In this document: one piece after another, positions 10,528 through 23,276 of the stretch
How the letters are laid out: each line of letters begins with the position of its first letter
Position numbering within the stretch: the first letter of the stretch is position 1
Assembly (NCBI GenBank): GCA_027575765.1
Contig: JANBPT010000040.1
Coordinates: forward strand, 32,947 to 96,946
Length of the DNA: 64,000 nt
Reading direction: 5' to 3'
Source: Tieghemiomyces parasiticus
Taxonomy: Eukaryota > Kickxellomycota > Dimargaritomycetes > Dimargaritales > Dimargaritaceae
Translations under genes and position numbers: made by a program
Notes under the pieces: generated by a model
Database searches by the model: none
Seen by the model: only the letters and a program-made list of their open reading frames with translations
Told to the model about the DNA's origin: nothing

Positions 10528-13285
10528 ATGGAGCACGCAGCCCGCGGGATGATGCGGACCGTGTAAGTATTTTATTTTAGTCTGGGTGCCAATTGTCGTA
10601 CGACGGAAAGAGCTGGGGAGAGACTCACCGTGATACTCTCCCACGTTGCCCCGCGGTATCCCCCCCTTGCCTCCTCCTCGAACTCATCTTTGACACATGT
10701 TCCCCCGCCCTTTTCCGGATTTAAACAGGAAGAACTACACCAAGGGCTACACCGAGATTCAGACGAAGGTGCGCAGTGCGACATCTAACGACCCATGGGG
10801 CCCCACCGGCGCCCAAATGAACGAGATTGCCGAGGCCACTTTCAGCAAGTAAGTCTTTGAGCCGAAGTGCGGTGCACCGCCGCATTGACTCCTTCAGGCC
10901 TGGCCCTGTCCTCGACAACATCCCTATCCAGGGCGCGCTGTCCCTTTGGAACAACCCGGGCATAATACTCCCAATTTTGTTATTGCACATCACCACAGCG
11001 ACGGATATTAGTGCTCACCCTTGGGCTTCGTCTTTGGCTAATCGACTCGATACCATGAACGCACCCTTCCTTTACCTATCAATTATTAGCCATGACTTCA
11101 TCGAGATCATGGAGATTATCGACAAACGCCTGAACGATAAGGGCAAAAACTGGCGGCATGTGTTCAAGGTGAGTAGCGCGGACCGAGTGACACCACACAC
11201 CTAGTGGCTGGCTACGCCCGTCTCATGTGCCAACACGCCAAGATACCCGCTGTAACAAACATAGATCACTAATAGCGCCCATCGCTCCAACCTCTATCCT
11301 TCCACTCCGACCCACATTATGTCCGTTATCAGGCCCTGGTGGTTCTGGACTATTGTATCCAATGTGGCGCAGAGAACGTGGCCAACTACGCCCGTCAGAA
11401 CCTGTACATCGTCAAGACTCTTAAAGAGTTCCAGCACCGCGACGATAGCGGCAAGGACCAGGGTGCCAATGTGCGCCAGAAGGCCAAGGAGATCACCGGG
11501 TTGCTGGAGGACGAAGAGCGCCTGCGTGAGGCCCGTAGCAAATCCTCGCGCACCAGGCACCGTATGCACGGCCGTGGTGGCTTGGGTGAGCACGATTTGG
11601 GATCCCCGGCCTCGACCTCTTCCTACCCGCGCAGCCGCCACCGCCCCTCTGCAAATCAGCGCGACAACCGCAGCGACGGAGACGAAGCCGAATACGGTGA
11701 CGAGGATCGGGACCTCCGCCGCGCCATTGAGGAAAGCAAGCGTATGGCTGAAGAACAGGAGCGCAGCCGCCGGGAGAGCGACAGCCAACTACGGCAGGCC
11801 ATCGAGGAGAGCGAGCACTCGTCCAAGGGCGCCGAGGACCAGGCAGCCCACCAGAACGAGCTCATTCTTACCCAGGACTTTGATGACCAGCAGTACCCGA
11901 CGCATCAATTCCCGCAGCAACAACAGATGGTGGTAGCAACCCCTTCGAGCCAGTACGATGCCTTCGGATCCCTCATTGACACCACCGACTCAACCCTCCA
12001 GCAGCAGCAGTACCACCAGCAGGTGCAGTATCAGCAGATGGCCCAGTCCGACCTGTTGGGCGGATACCAGGCCAATGCCTATGCCGCCAGCAACAGCGGG
12101 TTCAGCGGCCAGGACGCGTCAGGTCAGGCGATGATGTACCAGCAGCAGCAGCAACAGCAGCAGACGTCGTCGTTCCAGACTAACCCGTTCGCGCAGACCA
12201 TGAACACAACCACGTCGACCAGTTCCCACCAGATGCAGCATAATCTGAGTGCCGGTGGTGGCGTTTACCCGGGACAGTTTGGATCTATGGGGCCTGCAAC
12301 GGGGAACCTACTGAGCGGCGGCCTCAGCGCGGCCAGTACGCCCGGGGTGGCGGGCGTGTCGACACCGCTGGGTAATGGTTTCTCCCCGGCCATGGCCACT
12401 GCCTTCGATGGCGGTAACCAGGGCAAACCCCTACCCTACCAAAATAGCAGCACGCCCAACGCCCTGATTGCCGATATTGCGCGCAATAGTAGCCGCATCG
12501 ACCCCTTCGCCAGCTTGGCCACGTCGCGGGCTGGGTCCACGCCGCTCCAGCAGCAGTTGGTGCCTACAAACGGCAGTGGCGGCGCTAACCCATTCGCCTC
12601 GTCTGGTGGGGCCGGACCTACCCCGGGCGGCGGCATGGACCTGCTGGGCGGGGGCAGTGGGGGTAATTCGCAGGCCCTGGCCTCACCCTACGCGTCGTTC
12701 AACCCGAGCGCCCAACCCTCTAACTCGGCTTCCCTCATTGACATTAGTGCCGATTCCCTTTCTAATTCTACGGCCCTCACCTCCGGTATCGGCCAAACCA
12801 GCGGGTTCGGCCCGTCGGTCAATAAGAACCCCTTCGCCCCTGCCGGCTCATCTGCCGGCTTTGGTGGGACTCGTACGGGTCAGCCCTCGCTCAATGACTT
12901 GGCCCAGCGCCCTAATGTGAGTGGAAGTGCGTCGCCGCTTAGCAACTCACGACTCCTCACCCAGACGTCGACCACCACGAACCTCCAGAATATGCACTAC
13001 TCGTCCACCAGCTTGCTACGCGGAGGGTCCCAGCCACCCCCTATGGGAGGGAACGGTGGATTCAACCAGGCTTTCTCTACCCCGCCGGCGGCCACCGCTG
13101 GTATGTCCTCGCCTTTCGCCTCGTATAACACCGGTTCGAATGCCACTGCCGGTGGTTTTGGCCATGGTACACCCCAGCCCACGAACGCTGCAAACCCCTT
13201 TGCGATGGGCGGCGCCAGTGCTGGTGGTCAGATCACCGGAGGATTCCCTACAAACCCGCCGCCCAATATGTTTGGCCAATTCTAA
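10528..13285 (+). CDS. Epsin (ENTH domain endocytic adaptor), four exons
   Basis: Epsins (yeast Ent1/Ent2) bind PI(4,5)P2 through the ENTH domain, bend membrane and link ubiquitinated cargo to clathrin at endocytic sites. Exons are 10528-10562, 10729-10848, 11090-11168 and 11333-13285, joined by introns of 166, 241 and 164 nt with GTAAGT, GTAAGT and GTGAGT donors. All joins keep frame and give 728 aa. The ENTH domain spans about residues 10-150 (T-S-N-D-P-W-G-P-T-G, then H-D-F-I-E-I-M, then L-N-D-K-G-K-N-W-R-H-V-F-K, then G-K-D-Q-G-A-N-V-R). Two ubiquitin-interacting motifs follow (R-R-A-I-E-E-S-K and R-Q-A-I-E-E-S-E). The rest is a disordered Gln-, Ser- and Gly-rich tail with poly-Gln runs, a clathrin-box-like S-L-I-D-I-S and at least four NPF motifs for EH-domain partners. 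The start has an ACCATGG context. Confidence 0.93.
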
Positions 13286-14788
13286 CGGATGGAGGGATTT
13301 ATACTGGAGGAGTACCCGATGCTTGCTTGCTTTATCGGTTTTTTTAATACTTGAGTTTCAAAACTATAGCTATAATAGGACATCTCCCTACCACATATTC
13401 GCGGTATCATTCTTCGGACCCTAGCTTCTCTTCTACACTGCCCCCCCCCCAGCCAAGCGGACAGGAGTTTTAATAACGTTAACACCTTAGTCGGCTACGC
13501 TATGTTTTTATTTCTTATCGTTCTATTCTGTCATTCTGTCCGCGTTTTCTCTCTGATGATGTTTGGGTGGTTTACCTTCCTTATCTGTTCTCTCATTTCT
13601 CATACTTTTACCTATCTACCCACGGCAACCATCTGCCATCAGTATTATAATTTCTTAAAACATCTTCGACTATAATTCCATAACTAATTCGATCTGGCGA
13701 AGTAGGGGGGAGAGAGTGAGGAAAGAGGGTGTGGTGGGCTAATGCGCATTTGTATCCAATCATGGTGATTTTTTCCAGGCAGGCCACCACTCTCGGCGCC
13801 TGGCTCTCCACCGCTGACATTGAGAGTAAGGTGTAGTTCAGAGATGCGAGTGCCTAGATCACATTAATTTCGTCGGCAGCATTCTTGGCATGATGACTGA
13901 CGGGCACTTTACGCGGAACTCGAAGTGGGTGGCGTCGACGGAACACCCGAAAGGCGCAGGGTCCACTGTGATCCTGCGGCCGTTGCTGTTAAACTCAGGG
14001 TGACCAACTGTGCAGAGCCGGCCGTTAGTCTGTGCCCCCCTCCCCCTCCCCTTCCGAAGATGTGGGGCGTCATTTTGGGGTACGGCCTATGATGGTCCGC
14101 AATTTACTCAATGTGACCTCAAAGACTATAGGTCGCTGGGATTATACGACTGTACGGTCGGAATGGAAATTTACCAAGTCCTGTTTCGAAAACGGATGCT
14201 AGCCCCGCCGCCATTTCAGGCAAATATCAACACGAGGAACTGGGCCACGTAGACCACCACTCCTTGTTGTAGTGGAGCTGTCGCGGCAATAGTTACGCCG
14301 ACCCAAAACCGACATTGGTTAGATGGGATTAATTGGTGGTGCTTACTCATAGCTTACCACAATGATGATAAGCCATTGATTGATATTGCTGTACTGACGC
14401 TTACAATTCGTAAGGAATAGTGAATTGCCAATGTGTCTGCTGGGAACCTGCCGCAATGCCAACGTAAAAAGAGAAAGATACAGAGTGAGAAAATAAAAGG
14501 ATAAACGGGTTTTATAGCGGACTTGCCACGAAAACGGACAAATAATCAGCACAGTAAAGAGGGTAAAGGGACGAGGTTGGGCTGCTAGCTCGGATACGCA
14601 AGGATGGAACCGGTTGCGGGCACGGGGCGTTAGTGTGGTGGTGGTGAGTGACGGGGGGAGGGAAGGATAAAATGTGAAGGGAAGAGAGAGAGAGAGAAGG
14701 CGGTGATACTGTGATGACGAGAAGGGGGGGGGGACCAAACAATATATGTGGGAGGGGGGGGGGTACGCTACGCGACCAATGTGTCTCT
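13286..14788. other. Convergent spacer between epsin and eIF2-gamma
   Basis: This 1.5 kb holds the 3' ends of two convergent genes. T-rich DNA follows the epsin stop. Near 14637-14762 the plus strand has long G and GA runs. No gene is seen. Confidence 0.6.
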
Positions 14789-16354
14789 CTAGTTGTCGGG
14801 CTGGATGGTGGAGCCGCGCACGATACGGGCCCAGCCGATGAGACGCCAGTGCTTGTCGATACGCCGGCTGAGGGCGATCTTCTCATTGATCTCGGTACAG
14901 GCCGGGCTGGTCAGCAACACCTTGGCCATGTCGTTCTTGACGCTCATGACGCGGCCGCCCACGGAGGTGGAGCCAATGTTGATCATGAGCACCTCGTTCT
15001 TGGTCAGCTTGGCCACCTTGGCCTGCTTCTTGTCTTCAGTTTTAACTCCCAGCAGCCGGCGCAGCAAGAAGTAGTTGATCTCCAAGTCAGTGTAAATATC
15101 GGGCAGCCGACCAACGGAGCCCAGGACCTGGCCCACCAGGCGATCAGCACGGCACAGGGTGGGATCAATAAGGGTACCAACACCAATGAGACCACCGGGC
15201 ACGGCGAACTTGAGCGGGTTTAGCTCGGTGTTGAGGGTCATGATCCGCGAGAAGATTGGCTTGCAGTGCAACTTTCCCTCATTGTCCTTGGTCACGATAC
15301 CAGGGCGCACCTCAATTTCGTCGCCGAGCTTAAGCACACCCATCAGGATACTGCCGCCGGCCACGCCGCCCTTGAGGTCATCCACTTCCACACCGGGCTT
15401 GTTCACGTCGAAAGAACGAATGACGATGAGGCGGGGGTCGGATGAGAAGTCCCGTACCGGGATCGGAATGTTCTTGACAATGTATTCGTTAACGGCGTCA
15501 ATGTTGTACTTAAGTTGGGCCGAGATGGGCACGATAGGGGCCTTGGCGGCGATGGTGCCCTCCACAAACTGCTGGATACTCTGCTGGTGGTCCAGGGCGG
15601 CCGACTCCTTGATCAGGTCCACCTTGTTCTGCAGAATGATGATATGCTCGAGCTGCATAATTTCCACGGCAGCCAAATGTTCGCTGGTCTGGGGTTGCGG
15701 GCAGGTTTCGTTCGCAGCAATCAGCAGAAGGGCGGCGTCCATCACTGCAGCACCGTTCAGCATGGTAGCCATGAGAATATCGTGCCCGGGGCAGTCCACA
15801 AAAGAGACGTGGCGGAGCAGCTGCATCCGGCCCATGCACCCGACGCGCTCGCAGGGGAAGTTGCCCTCCTTGTCACTGCGGTAGGAGCGGTAACAGCCGG
15901 GACGCGGGCAGTCTTCGCTGTCGCACTTAAAGATCTAGACCAGTGAGGAGAGGTGGGAGTAGAACGGGTGAGGCAGGACAAAATGCACAGGGGGTTAGGT
16001 CATCGTGCTAGGGCTGAAAGGGGCAGCATCTGTAAAAATCGACCGGCACGCACTACTGCGGCGGTCGCTCGGCCCGATTTTAAAGGATAACGCTGCCAGG
16101 CAACAAACTAGTCCACTCACCTTGGCGTTGGCGTAACCGAGCTTAATGGTAATGTTGCGCTCCAGTTCGTTCTTAAACCGCACAGTCTGGACTCCGGAGA
16201 TGGCCTTGACGACGGTGGACTTGCCGTGGGCTACGTGGCCGATGGTACCAATGTTGATAGTGGCCTGCCGGGACATGACCTCGGGGTGCAGAGGGTGAAG
16301 CGAGCTCACGTCGATGGCGACGGGCTCGACGGTCGTGGAATCCGCAGCGGTCAT
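14789..16354 (-). CDS. GCD11: Translation initiation factor eIF2 gamma subunit, two exons
   Basis: eIF2-gamma is the GTPase core of eIF2, which delivers initiator Met-tRNA to the 40S ribosome in the cytoplasm. Exon 1 (16121-16354) gives 78 residues with the G1 loop G-H-V-A-H-G-K-S-T at 39-47 and the switch-I region ([14 protein letters not shown]). Exon 2 (14789-15934) starts with the zinc-ribbon cysteines C82, C87, C92 and C-E-R-V-G-C, then G3 (D-C-P-G-H-D), G4 (N-K-V-D) and the beta-barrel domains II and III. The total of 459 aa is close to the human protein. The 186-nt intron has a GTGAGT donor, a CCTAAC branch-like site and a CTAG acceptor, and keeps phase 0. The start at 16354 is the first ATG of the conserved frame; the frame is open upstream but has no family resemblance there. 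It diverges from CBF5. Confidence 0.95.
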
Positions 16355-17496
16355 CTTGCTAATAATGGAGGGGGGAATGTACACGAACGGGAGGGACAGA
16401 AAGCGGGTGCTGAAAGAGGACAGATAATATGCAGATCGCGGTGGGATCGAACAGATGAGCGACGACCAAATGGATGAGTACACAACGGGCACGGGAAAAG
16501 GGAGGGGGGAGGGGCGATGAGTGAAAGGGCGATCCTGATTCCGGAACTGGGTGGGTGGATGGGAGTTGGCTCGGCGGGCGATGATGTTCGGCTGGGCCCC
16601 CTAATCGTCGCGGGCCCACAAGCTGGCCGGCGGGGTCGGTCGCTTGCCAATGCACCCCGCCCCTTTCTGAGCTGCCAGCCCGCTCGAAGGCAGCCCCTCC
16701 CGCCTTCAAATCTCACTTTCGTTCCTCCCCGACTCCTTTACAACAGGCCAGCCGCAGCCTGCGTCCCTCGGAATGACTCAATAGTATATTTGGTCACGTG
16801 ATACAATGGAATCGGCAGCAAAGCAGCGGACTATTGTGACGAATATAAAAAGCCTACAGGTGTATTAGTCGGTTAGCCTGGCCCAGTCAAGCCGATAAAA
16901 AAAAACGTGGGCCGCTTCTCCCTAGCCGACTCGGTTGGACGGTGGCTAGGCTTCAGGATCCCGCGACCTTGGTCCCAACGGAGGACGCCGGCTATTGAAG
17001 GCCAAGGCGACGGTAAACCGCCTACGGACAAGTCAGTGTGCTGTACGCCAGGGCCAAGTGAGCTGCGTACCGTTGGCAGATGGTGGGTGTGGACGGCCAT
17101 TAATCCCTGCTTGGTCTGCGATGCACTTTTTTTTCACTTCGATACTTTCCATGGGCACCCGCTCTAATGACCTTGGCGGGGGTTTCGGTGGCCAGATCAT
17201 ATTCTCCCCCTCCCACAGCCTTGGTGACGAGAGGCCCGAGTGAACACATTATTTTTTTTTCACCACAGCAGCCTACCGCGCTGGCCCGTACCTACCTGTT
17301 CACCACTACACCTTCCCGCTGTTGGGCCCAAATCCACCCTGCTCGCTGTCCCGATCGCACCTCTTTGCCGTTCCGCTCTGACTCTCGCCGCTGATTCCTC
17401 TCACTTCCCCTGTACGTTCTCTACCCCTCCCTTCTTTGCGTGCGTGTACCCGACTTGGCCTTTGACCCCTTTGGATCGACCCCTTGAATTTCCACC
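16355..17496. promoter_or_regulatory. Divergent promoter region of GCD11 and CBF5
   Basis: The 1.14-kb spacer separates the start codons of two divergently transcribed translation-machinery genes and must hold both promoters. The CBF5-proximal 250 bp is pyrimidine-rich on the plus strand up to the ATG. A TCACGTGA palindrome lies roughly mid-spacer. No TATA box stands out for either gene. Confidence 0.6.
16794..16801. promoter_or_regulatory. TCACGTGA E-box palindrome
   Basis: An exact TCACGTGA, the site bound by Cbf1/Pho4-class bHLH factors in other fungi, in the GCD11-CBF5 spacer. The same TCACGTGATAC string recurs upstream of the eS7 gene at 22566. Binding here is inference. Confidence 0.4.
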
Positions 17497-18906
17497 ATGA
17501 GCGTCAGCGAACAGCAGAAGCAGAGTGACTTTGTCATTAAGCCCTCGGCCCAGACGCCGGCCCTGGACACCTCTGAATGGCCGCTGCTGCTCAAGGACTT
17601 TGACAAGCTTAATATCCGCACCGCCCACTACACCCCACTCCCGCACGGTGCCTCCCCGCTCCGCCGCGATCTGGCGACCTACCTCAAATACGGCGTGATT
17701 AACCTAGACAAGCCTTCCAACCCGTCCTCGCACGAGGTGGTGGCCTGGATCAAGCGTATCCTGAAGGTCGAGAAGACGGGCCATAGCGGCACCCTAGACC
17801 CCAAGGTGACCGGCTGTCTGATTGTTTGTATCGACCGTGCCACCCGCCTGGTTAAATCCCAGCAGGGTGCCGGCAAGGAATACGTGGCCGTCCTCCGGCT
17901 ACATGACGGTCTTGAGTCCGAGAAGGTTCTGGCCCGCGCGGTTGAGACCCTGTCGGGTGCCGTGTTCCAGCGCCCGCCGCTCATCTCCGCCGTGAAGCGT
18001 CAGCTGCGTATCCGTACCATTTACGAGTCTAAGCTGCTCGAGTTTAACAACGACCGCCACCTGGCCGTGTTCTGGGTCAAGTGCGAGGCCGGTACCTACA
18101 TCCGGACTCTGTGTGTGCACCTCGGTCTGCTTCTGGGGGTCGGTGGCCACATGCAGGAACTGCGCCGCGTGCGGTCGGGCGCCACCTCCGAAAACGACTC
18201 GATGGTGACCATGCATGACGTCCTGGATGCCCAGTGGGCCTACGAGAATGCCCGCGACGAGTCGTACCTCCGCTACGTGGTGCGCCCCTTGGAATCCCTG
18301 CTGGTGAGCTACAAGCGGATCGTGGTCAAGGACAGCGCCGTCAACTCCATCTGCTACGGTGCCAAGATGATGATCCCTGGGCTCCTGCGGTTCGCCTCGG
18401 GCATCGAGGTCCACGACGAGGTGGTGCTCATGACCACCAAGGGCGAGGCCATTGCCCTTGCCATCGCCCAGATGACCACCGCCGTTATGGCCACCTGCGA
18501 CCACGGTGTTGTGGCCAAGATTAAGCGTGTCATCATGGAGCGCGATACGTACCCGCGCCGTTGGGGCCTGGGCCCCCACGCCTCCGAGAAGAAGAAGATG
18601 GTCAAGGCAGGCAAGCTCGACAAGTATGGCAACGCCAACGAGAACACCCCTGAGACCTGGAAGAAGTCCTACGTCGACTACAACGCCCCCGCGGCTACCA
18701 CTGAAACCAGCGAGGCTTCCGCCGTCCCGGCTCCGGTAAAGCGCAAGGCCGAGGCCTCCGACAGCTCCGACAACGAGGAGACCACCCCCTCCGCCCCGGT
18801 CACGCCAGCCGCTTCCGACAAGAAGGAGAAGAAGGAGAAGAAAGAAAAGAAGGACAAGAAGGATAAGAAAGAGAAGAAGGACAAGAAGAAGAAGAAGTCC
18901 GAGTAG
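17497..18906 (+). CDS. CBF5: H/ACA snoRNP pseudouridine synthase, dyskerin/Cbf5
   Basis: Cbf5 is the catalytic subunit of H/ACA snoRNPs and isomerises guide-selected uridines in rRNA and snRNA in the nucleolus. The single exon encodes 469 aa (yeast 483). It has the N-terminal dyskerin-like segment, then the TruB catalytic domain with [12 protein letters not shown], where Asp101 is the catalytic residue, and [11 protein letters not shown]. The PUA domain follows (about residues 275-365, with [14 protein letters not shown]). The tail is a long Lys/Glu-rich tract of K-K-E-K-K-type repeats that serves as a nucleolar signal in this family. The ATG at 17497 sits in a CCACCATGA context. The reverse strand is open for 374 codons here, but only because of strong third-position G/C bias. 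Confidence 0.96.
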   Translation: MSVSEQQKQSDFVIKPSAQTPALDTSEWPLLLKDFDKLNIRTAHYTPLPHGASPLRRDLATYLKYGVINLDKPSNPSSHEVVAWIKRILKVEKTGHSGTLDPKVTGCLIVCIDRATRLVKSQQGAGKEYVAVLRLHDGLESEKVLARAVETLSGAVFQRPPLISAVKRQLRIRTIYESKLLEFNNDRHLAVFWVKCEAGTYIRTLCVHLGLLLGVGGHMQELRRVRSGATSENDSMVTMHDVLDAQWAYENARDESYLRYVVRPLESLLVSYKRIVVKDSAVNSICYGAKMMIPGLLRFASGIEVHDEVVLMTTKGEAIALAIAQMTTAVMATCDHGVVAKIKRVIMERDTYPRRWGLGPHASEKKKMVKAGKLDKYGNANENTPETWKKSYVDYNAPAATTETSEASAVPAPVKRKAEASDSSDNEETTPSAPVTPAASDKKEKKEKKEKKDKKDKKEKKDKKKKKSE

Positions 18907-21251
18907 AAAATGTGGCGATATTTTTTTTGAACTCGTGTATTGCGTGGGCGCTCTCCCCTCCTCCCCTCCTGTGCTATTTTCGTATATCCCTTCGTATTCC
19001 ATCCAGCCCACGGCATTACCCATTTATCAGCATATGTTTTTGTTTGGATTTTATAAATGTTTTTACAACCCTAATCCTCACATGCCTTCAATCCAGGACC
19101 GCAATTACTTCCCGTAGTACACCGCTAACGTACCACTGTTTCGGAAAGGAGGCCACATTTGATGTTCTCGAGCCGGCCAAGTACAGTTCCATAAGCAAAC
19201 GATAACTAATTCGTGGTGGAACAAGAGGGGAGACCCTGTCAGAGGCCATACGGTAAAGGGTATCCGGGGTGCTGGCCCCCAGGCAATGTCCTATTCACCA
19301 TCCGATTAGTGAATAGGGACTGAGCTCCCATTGCTGACAACTACCTAGGCCACCCGGCTGCAGGCAGCTGGGTGCGGCTGATACAATTTCACGATTGCAT
19401 ATTTAGCTAGGAGAGTCACCATTGCAAGGCCAATTGCTAGGGACGGACAGGGTGGACGGATTACATCAGAATCAAACGTATAGCTAGATTATCAATCCGA
19501 TAACGGCCAGGAAAGACTCGGCCGCCAACGTTCTCAGGCCGAAAATAGAAAGAATGTCAGCTCAGCTTTGACTACGGACCAGATTACCGTTAACAACAAT
19601 GTATGCCGGTCACCAGGTTAAGAGTCAGTTGCAATTCTCTCCGTCCTAGCAGCCGTGACCACAGTCTTCAGTACCATAATATCCCGGCATTCAAAATACC
19701 GGGATGCGTGTACGCACGGTCACAGCAGCTGTCGTATTTCCAAGCACAGCCTGTCTGACATCCAGAAGAGTACCATTAGCCAACACGACAACTGTTGGTA
19801 TCATCACTATAGTCACCGCGGTTACCACTGCAGCTCTGGCTGCTGCCGTTACCGCGGTTGTTGTTCAGAGGATTGATGTCGACGTTGGCCACCGAGCCCG
19901 CAGAGGTGGCCAGAGCTTCCGTGAAGAGAGCATTAACAGGGAGTAGGGGGGAAGTAGACAAGGATAGTCTTCGTAGGGATGAATCTGAGAGTGATTTGAT
20001 TGGCGTAGGTAATTTGATAAAACGTCCGTGCCGCCCAAAGGGAGGTCGAGGGTGATGACGGAAACAGTGGCGGGGAAGGGGATTATCAAACCATGAGACA
20101 AACAGCCGATACGGCTGAAGTCATAAATACGGACGCCCCGCCATTTAGAGCCATTTATAGTTGGTAAAGAATAGACGGGCTCGATTAAGGCTACGGTTGA
20201 TGGGCCAAGGCTACTCGTTTCCATCCGCTGCGCAACAGGTTGCGTTAATTTGGCACACCATGGCACCTGGTTGCCCTAGAAAGGTTGGGCACATTTGTGG
20301 GTCAGCCATGTCGGTGGGTAGAAAAGCGAAGCCGCTGAGCCGAGACATTAGGCTCAAAGACATAAAGACGATAAGGTAATTGTGAAGGGTGTGCCTTCTG
20401 ATGGTCTTTTGAGATAGCTAAGTTACCATCCAAGTTTGAACTTGATTGTGACGGGGCACATGACCCGAGCGGGGAGGGAAGTCGAAGGATGGGACTGGGA
20501 GCGGACAGGATTGATCGAAATGACATTTGGTCCGAAAAAGCAGACGCCTATTCAATATACTTACAAAAGAAATGCCTTAGTGGACCCACGCACATTCAAA
20601 AAGCTTGGAACTTGGCCATAATATACCATTGTATATATATATGAGTGAGTTTATCCCGTTGTTTTCCTTCGGTCGCAAGGTGTAGACCAGTTATATACGA
20701 ACACCGATGCATTGGTGGCGGTCTCCACCTTCAAGAGTCTCGCGCCGTCGATCGTCTCGATTACCATCGATGTACCGGTTTAAAATAGGGAGGTAAAGCC
20801 CACTGTTATCTCAAGTGCATCGGCGAGCCACTCTGCCGTTGTCATTTGAGAACGATGTCTCTGCGCTACTCATCACCTCTTCTGCGTCTGTAGGGAGAGT
20901 AATAGTAGTACACCCTCCACTGCCGGGATGAACCTAAAGCCTCACCCCCTCGGTATCCGCCGCAGTGCCTTTCAATCTTACGAAAGGCCGTGTGTGATTG
21001 AAGGGCGTAATGTTTAGCAACAACTTAAAACAAAGCAAGACCCAAAATTATTCAATCTGATGGAAACGACATTACCATTGACAACGATTAACACTCCTTA
21101 TCATCGCCGATTAACTGTCGATGAGGAGGAGAGACGACGCGGACGAGAGGAGTTTATTGGTAGTAGGTATACGGAAATGCAGGAGTGGGCAAGTCACCGC
21201 ATGGCATAACCCAGTGAACCTCAAGCCAGTTCCCTGGGTTAGGTTTTGGAT
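18907..21251. other. Spacer between CBF5 and the eS7 gene
   Basis: 2.3 kb with a T-rich 3' flank of CBF5, an AT run near 20630-20643 and short frames. A 19700-19950 stretch is open in several frames with alanine/valine-rich translations, but none resembles a known family. No gene is supported. Confidence 0.55.
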
Positions 21252-21833
21252 TTAGCAGAGACCGCTGGGGCGGAACTCGAAGGTGACATCCTTACCGGCA
21301 AGCTGCTTGTAGACAGCAGAAAAGGTGTCCAGCTTGTACTCCATGGAGGTGGAATCCTTCTGGTCAAGGAACACCTTCATGAGCTTAGTACCGTCAACCT
21401 TGACGCGGAGACGCTTACCAACGATATCGGTGGGGTAAACCAGGTCGGTGAGCATCTTCTTCTGGACGTGGGCGACAGTACGGCTGTAGGGGCGGGGCTG
21501 CTTCGGGCGGTTCTTACGGGTGGGCTCCGGGAGAACGGTGCGCTTGGCAATGAAGACCACCTGGCGGTCAGAGAACTTCTTCTCCAGCTCGCGCACCAGA
21601 CGCTGCTGCACCTTCTGGGTTTGCTTGTGCGCCGGCACAGGCACAAACACGACCAGAGCCTTCTTGTTACCCTCCACGGGGAACTCGCGAGCGCTCGTGA
21701 TCTGAATGGGGCGCAGATCCTTCTTGAGGTCGGGCGAGTTCTGCTCCAGATCGTACAGAGCCTGGGCGACTTGCAGGGTCAGCTCGGTGGGCTTGGACTC
21801 CTCGCCCTTGAAAATCTTGGAGGTGGCAGACAT
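21252..21833 (-). CDS. RPS7: 40S ribosomal protein eS7
   Basis: eS7 is a structural protein of the small ribosomal subunit in the cytoplasm. The 193-residue frame is collinear with the family from start to end: an N-terminal helix region ([14 protein letters not shown]), then [10 protein letters not shown], then [11 protein letters not shown], the [21 protein letters not shown] block, the R-P-Y-S-R-T-V/A motif and [20 protein letters not shown]. The length matches the yeast and animal proteins (190-194 aa). It has no intron, which is unusual among fungal ribosomal protein genes but not exceptional. The start has a CCACCATGT context. Confidence 0.97.
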   Translation of the reverse strand: MSATSKIFKGEESKPTELTLQVAQALYDLEQNSPDLKKDLRPIQITSAREFPVEGNKKALVVFVPVPAHKQTQKVQQRLVRELEKKFSDRQVVFIAKRTVLPEPTRKNRPKQPRPYSRTVAHVQKKMLTDLVYPTDIVGKRLRVKVDGTKLMKVFLDQKDSTSMEYKLDTFSAVYKQLAGKDVTFEFRPSGLC

Positions 21834-23276
21834 GGTGGAAATACAGCGGACGACAATGTCGAATTGAGCAGGGGTGAGAGGGCCCGGTCTGTTGATGCGG
21901 AATTGATGTGCGTGACGATGATTAAGCGAATCCGAGCCGATGGGGCCGGAATCGGGGCATAGATGAACGGGGTAAGGGGGAAGTTGGGGAATCGAAAGTT
22001 TACGAGCAAAGTCGTATTAGCATCCGGTGTTCACCCAGTGAGGCGCTTAGAGGCCAAAGTCTCAATGAGAGACATAATTTATAGAACTGTTTCGTCCGCA
22101 AGGCTCGCAACAAGTGGCAGAATCATCGCTTATCCTGATTGCTCTTCCATACCCACAGGTATACACCAAAACGCTTTCATAGTACCATCCGTATATCTAT
22201 CCATCCGTCCATCCTGAGCATCTCGTTAGCTCCGCATGGTTAGACACCTTCTACGATCTTAACTGCTAGGCCCATGCCCTCCAATCGGAACGCATTCGGT
22301 TGGACGGATGGATAATTCCTCGGGCGGCCGCTCAAGCAGTCAGGGTGACAACATAGAAGGTATGGGGAGGTCAGAGTACTAGATACCACACACTTGCGCA
22401 GGGCTGCTACAGAACAAGTTAACCAAGCATTCAAGTACATACCACGCGCGTAAAAAGGGTGGATAGAGGTGAGAAAAGAGGGAGAACAGCCACGACAGCT
22501 TGAACCCAAAGTTTTGTGTATCGAAAATGATGCTAGTGGATAGCATTGAGGAGCATACACATAAATCACGTGATACTGAATTGTTTAGCAGATGGTAATG
22601 GGGGCAGTAGACCAGGCCAGATTGCAATGGACCGAGATATTTTTTTCAGCCCCTTATGCTGTTGGAAGAGTGCTGCCATTCCCACTTCGGTAGGGCAGAA
22701 AACCATACACTGTCCCAAGAGACTGGGCAATGCGCTGTAATGGTTATCCTAGCCCTAAATGATCCATTAAATAAAGCTTCTAGTCTTTCATGTTTAACCA
22801 TCACCCACCCCTCTAGTTCTAACTATCACTGGCTTTGAGGATCCGGTGACCACTGGGCAGCAAACTGTGAATAGGTACCAGAGCCGGCTGGCATGAAAGG
22901 GATCCGGTGAATATTCCTGAACTAGCTTCATCTCCTCTGTCAGCCTGACCCGCCATAGCTGTGCGCAGCGTACCACTGGCATTCAGCAGCCGCGGTGTCC
23001 TGGCATTCGACAATGTAGTTGTGCAGTCCAATTACTCTATCTCACCAGTGTACGCGTGTGCGGGAACAGGCATTGTAAATCCCGGGGATTGGTGAATTTA
23101 TTTACTAATGGCCAATTTATTGCGAGAAGCTCACTGGTAGGTCCTAGAAACCTATTCTTGCTAAGCAGCGAGCACAGGAAAAAACTAAACCACCCTAGGC
23201 CAGACTGGTACAAGTCCACGGGGTCTGCAGGCTTCTCATCATCTTTCTCTGCCACTGTTGCGGATTGCTCTACTGC
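21834..23276. other. Spacer upstream of the eS7 gene
   Basis: 1.4 kb that contains the eS7 promoter and the 3' flank of the secreted-protein gene. A TCACGTGA box is at 22566. The region directly upstream of eS7 is purine-rich on the plus strand, that is pyrimidine-rich on the coding strand. No gene is seen. Confidence 0.55.
22566..22573. promoter_or_regulatory. TCACGTGA E-box palindrome
   Basis: Second exact copy of the palindrome found between GCD11 and CBF5, 733 bp upstream of the eS7 start codon. Cbf1-type sites of this form occur in ribosomal protein promoters of several fungi, but the distance is large, so a role is tentative. Confidence 0.3.

Noticed and set aside
17899..19023. 374-codon open frame antisense to CBF5
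   Set aside because: It mirrors the CBF5 codons, is rich in Gly, Leu, Val and His as expected of antisense to GC-biased codons, and resembles no family.
19655..20266. Overlapping short frames that could be a decayed secreted gene
   Set aside because: Signal-like and cysteine-bearing segments fall in different frames and strands; no consistent model could be built.
21246..21962. 238-codon open frame antisense to the eS7 gene
   Set aside because: Shadow of a highly biased ribosomal protein gene; leucine-rich composition and no family resemblance.
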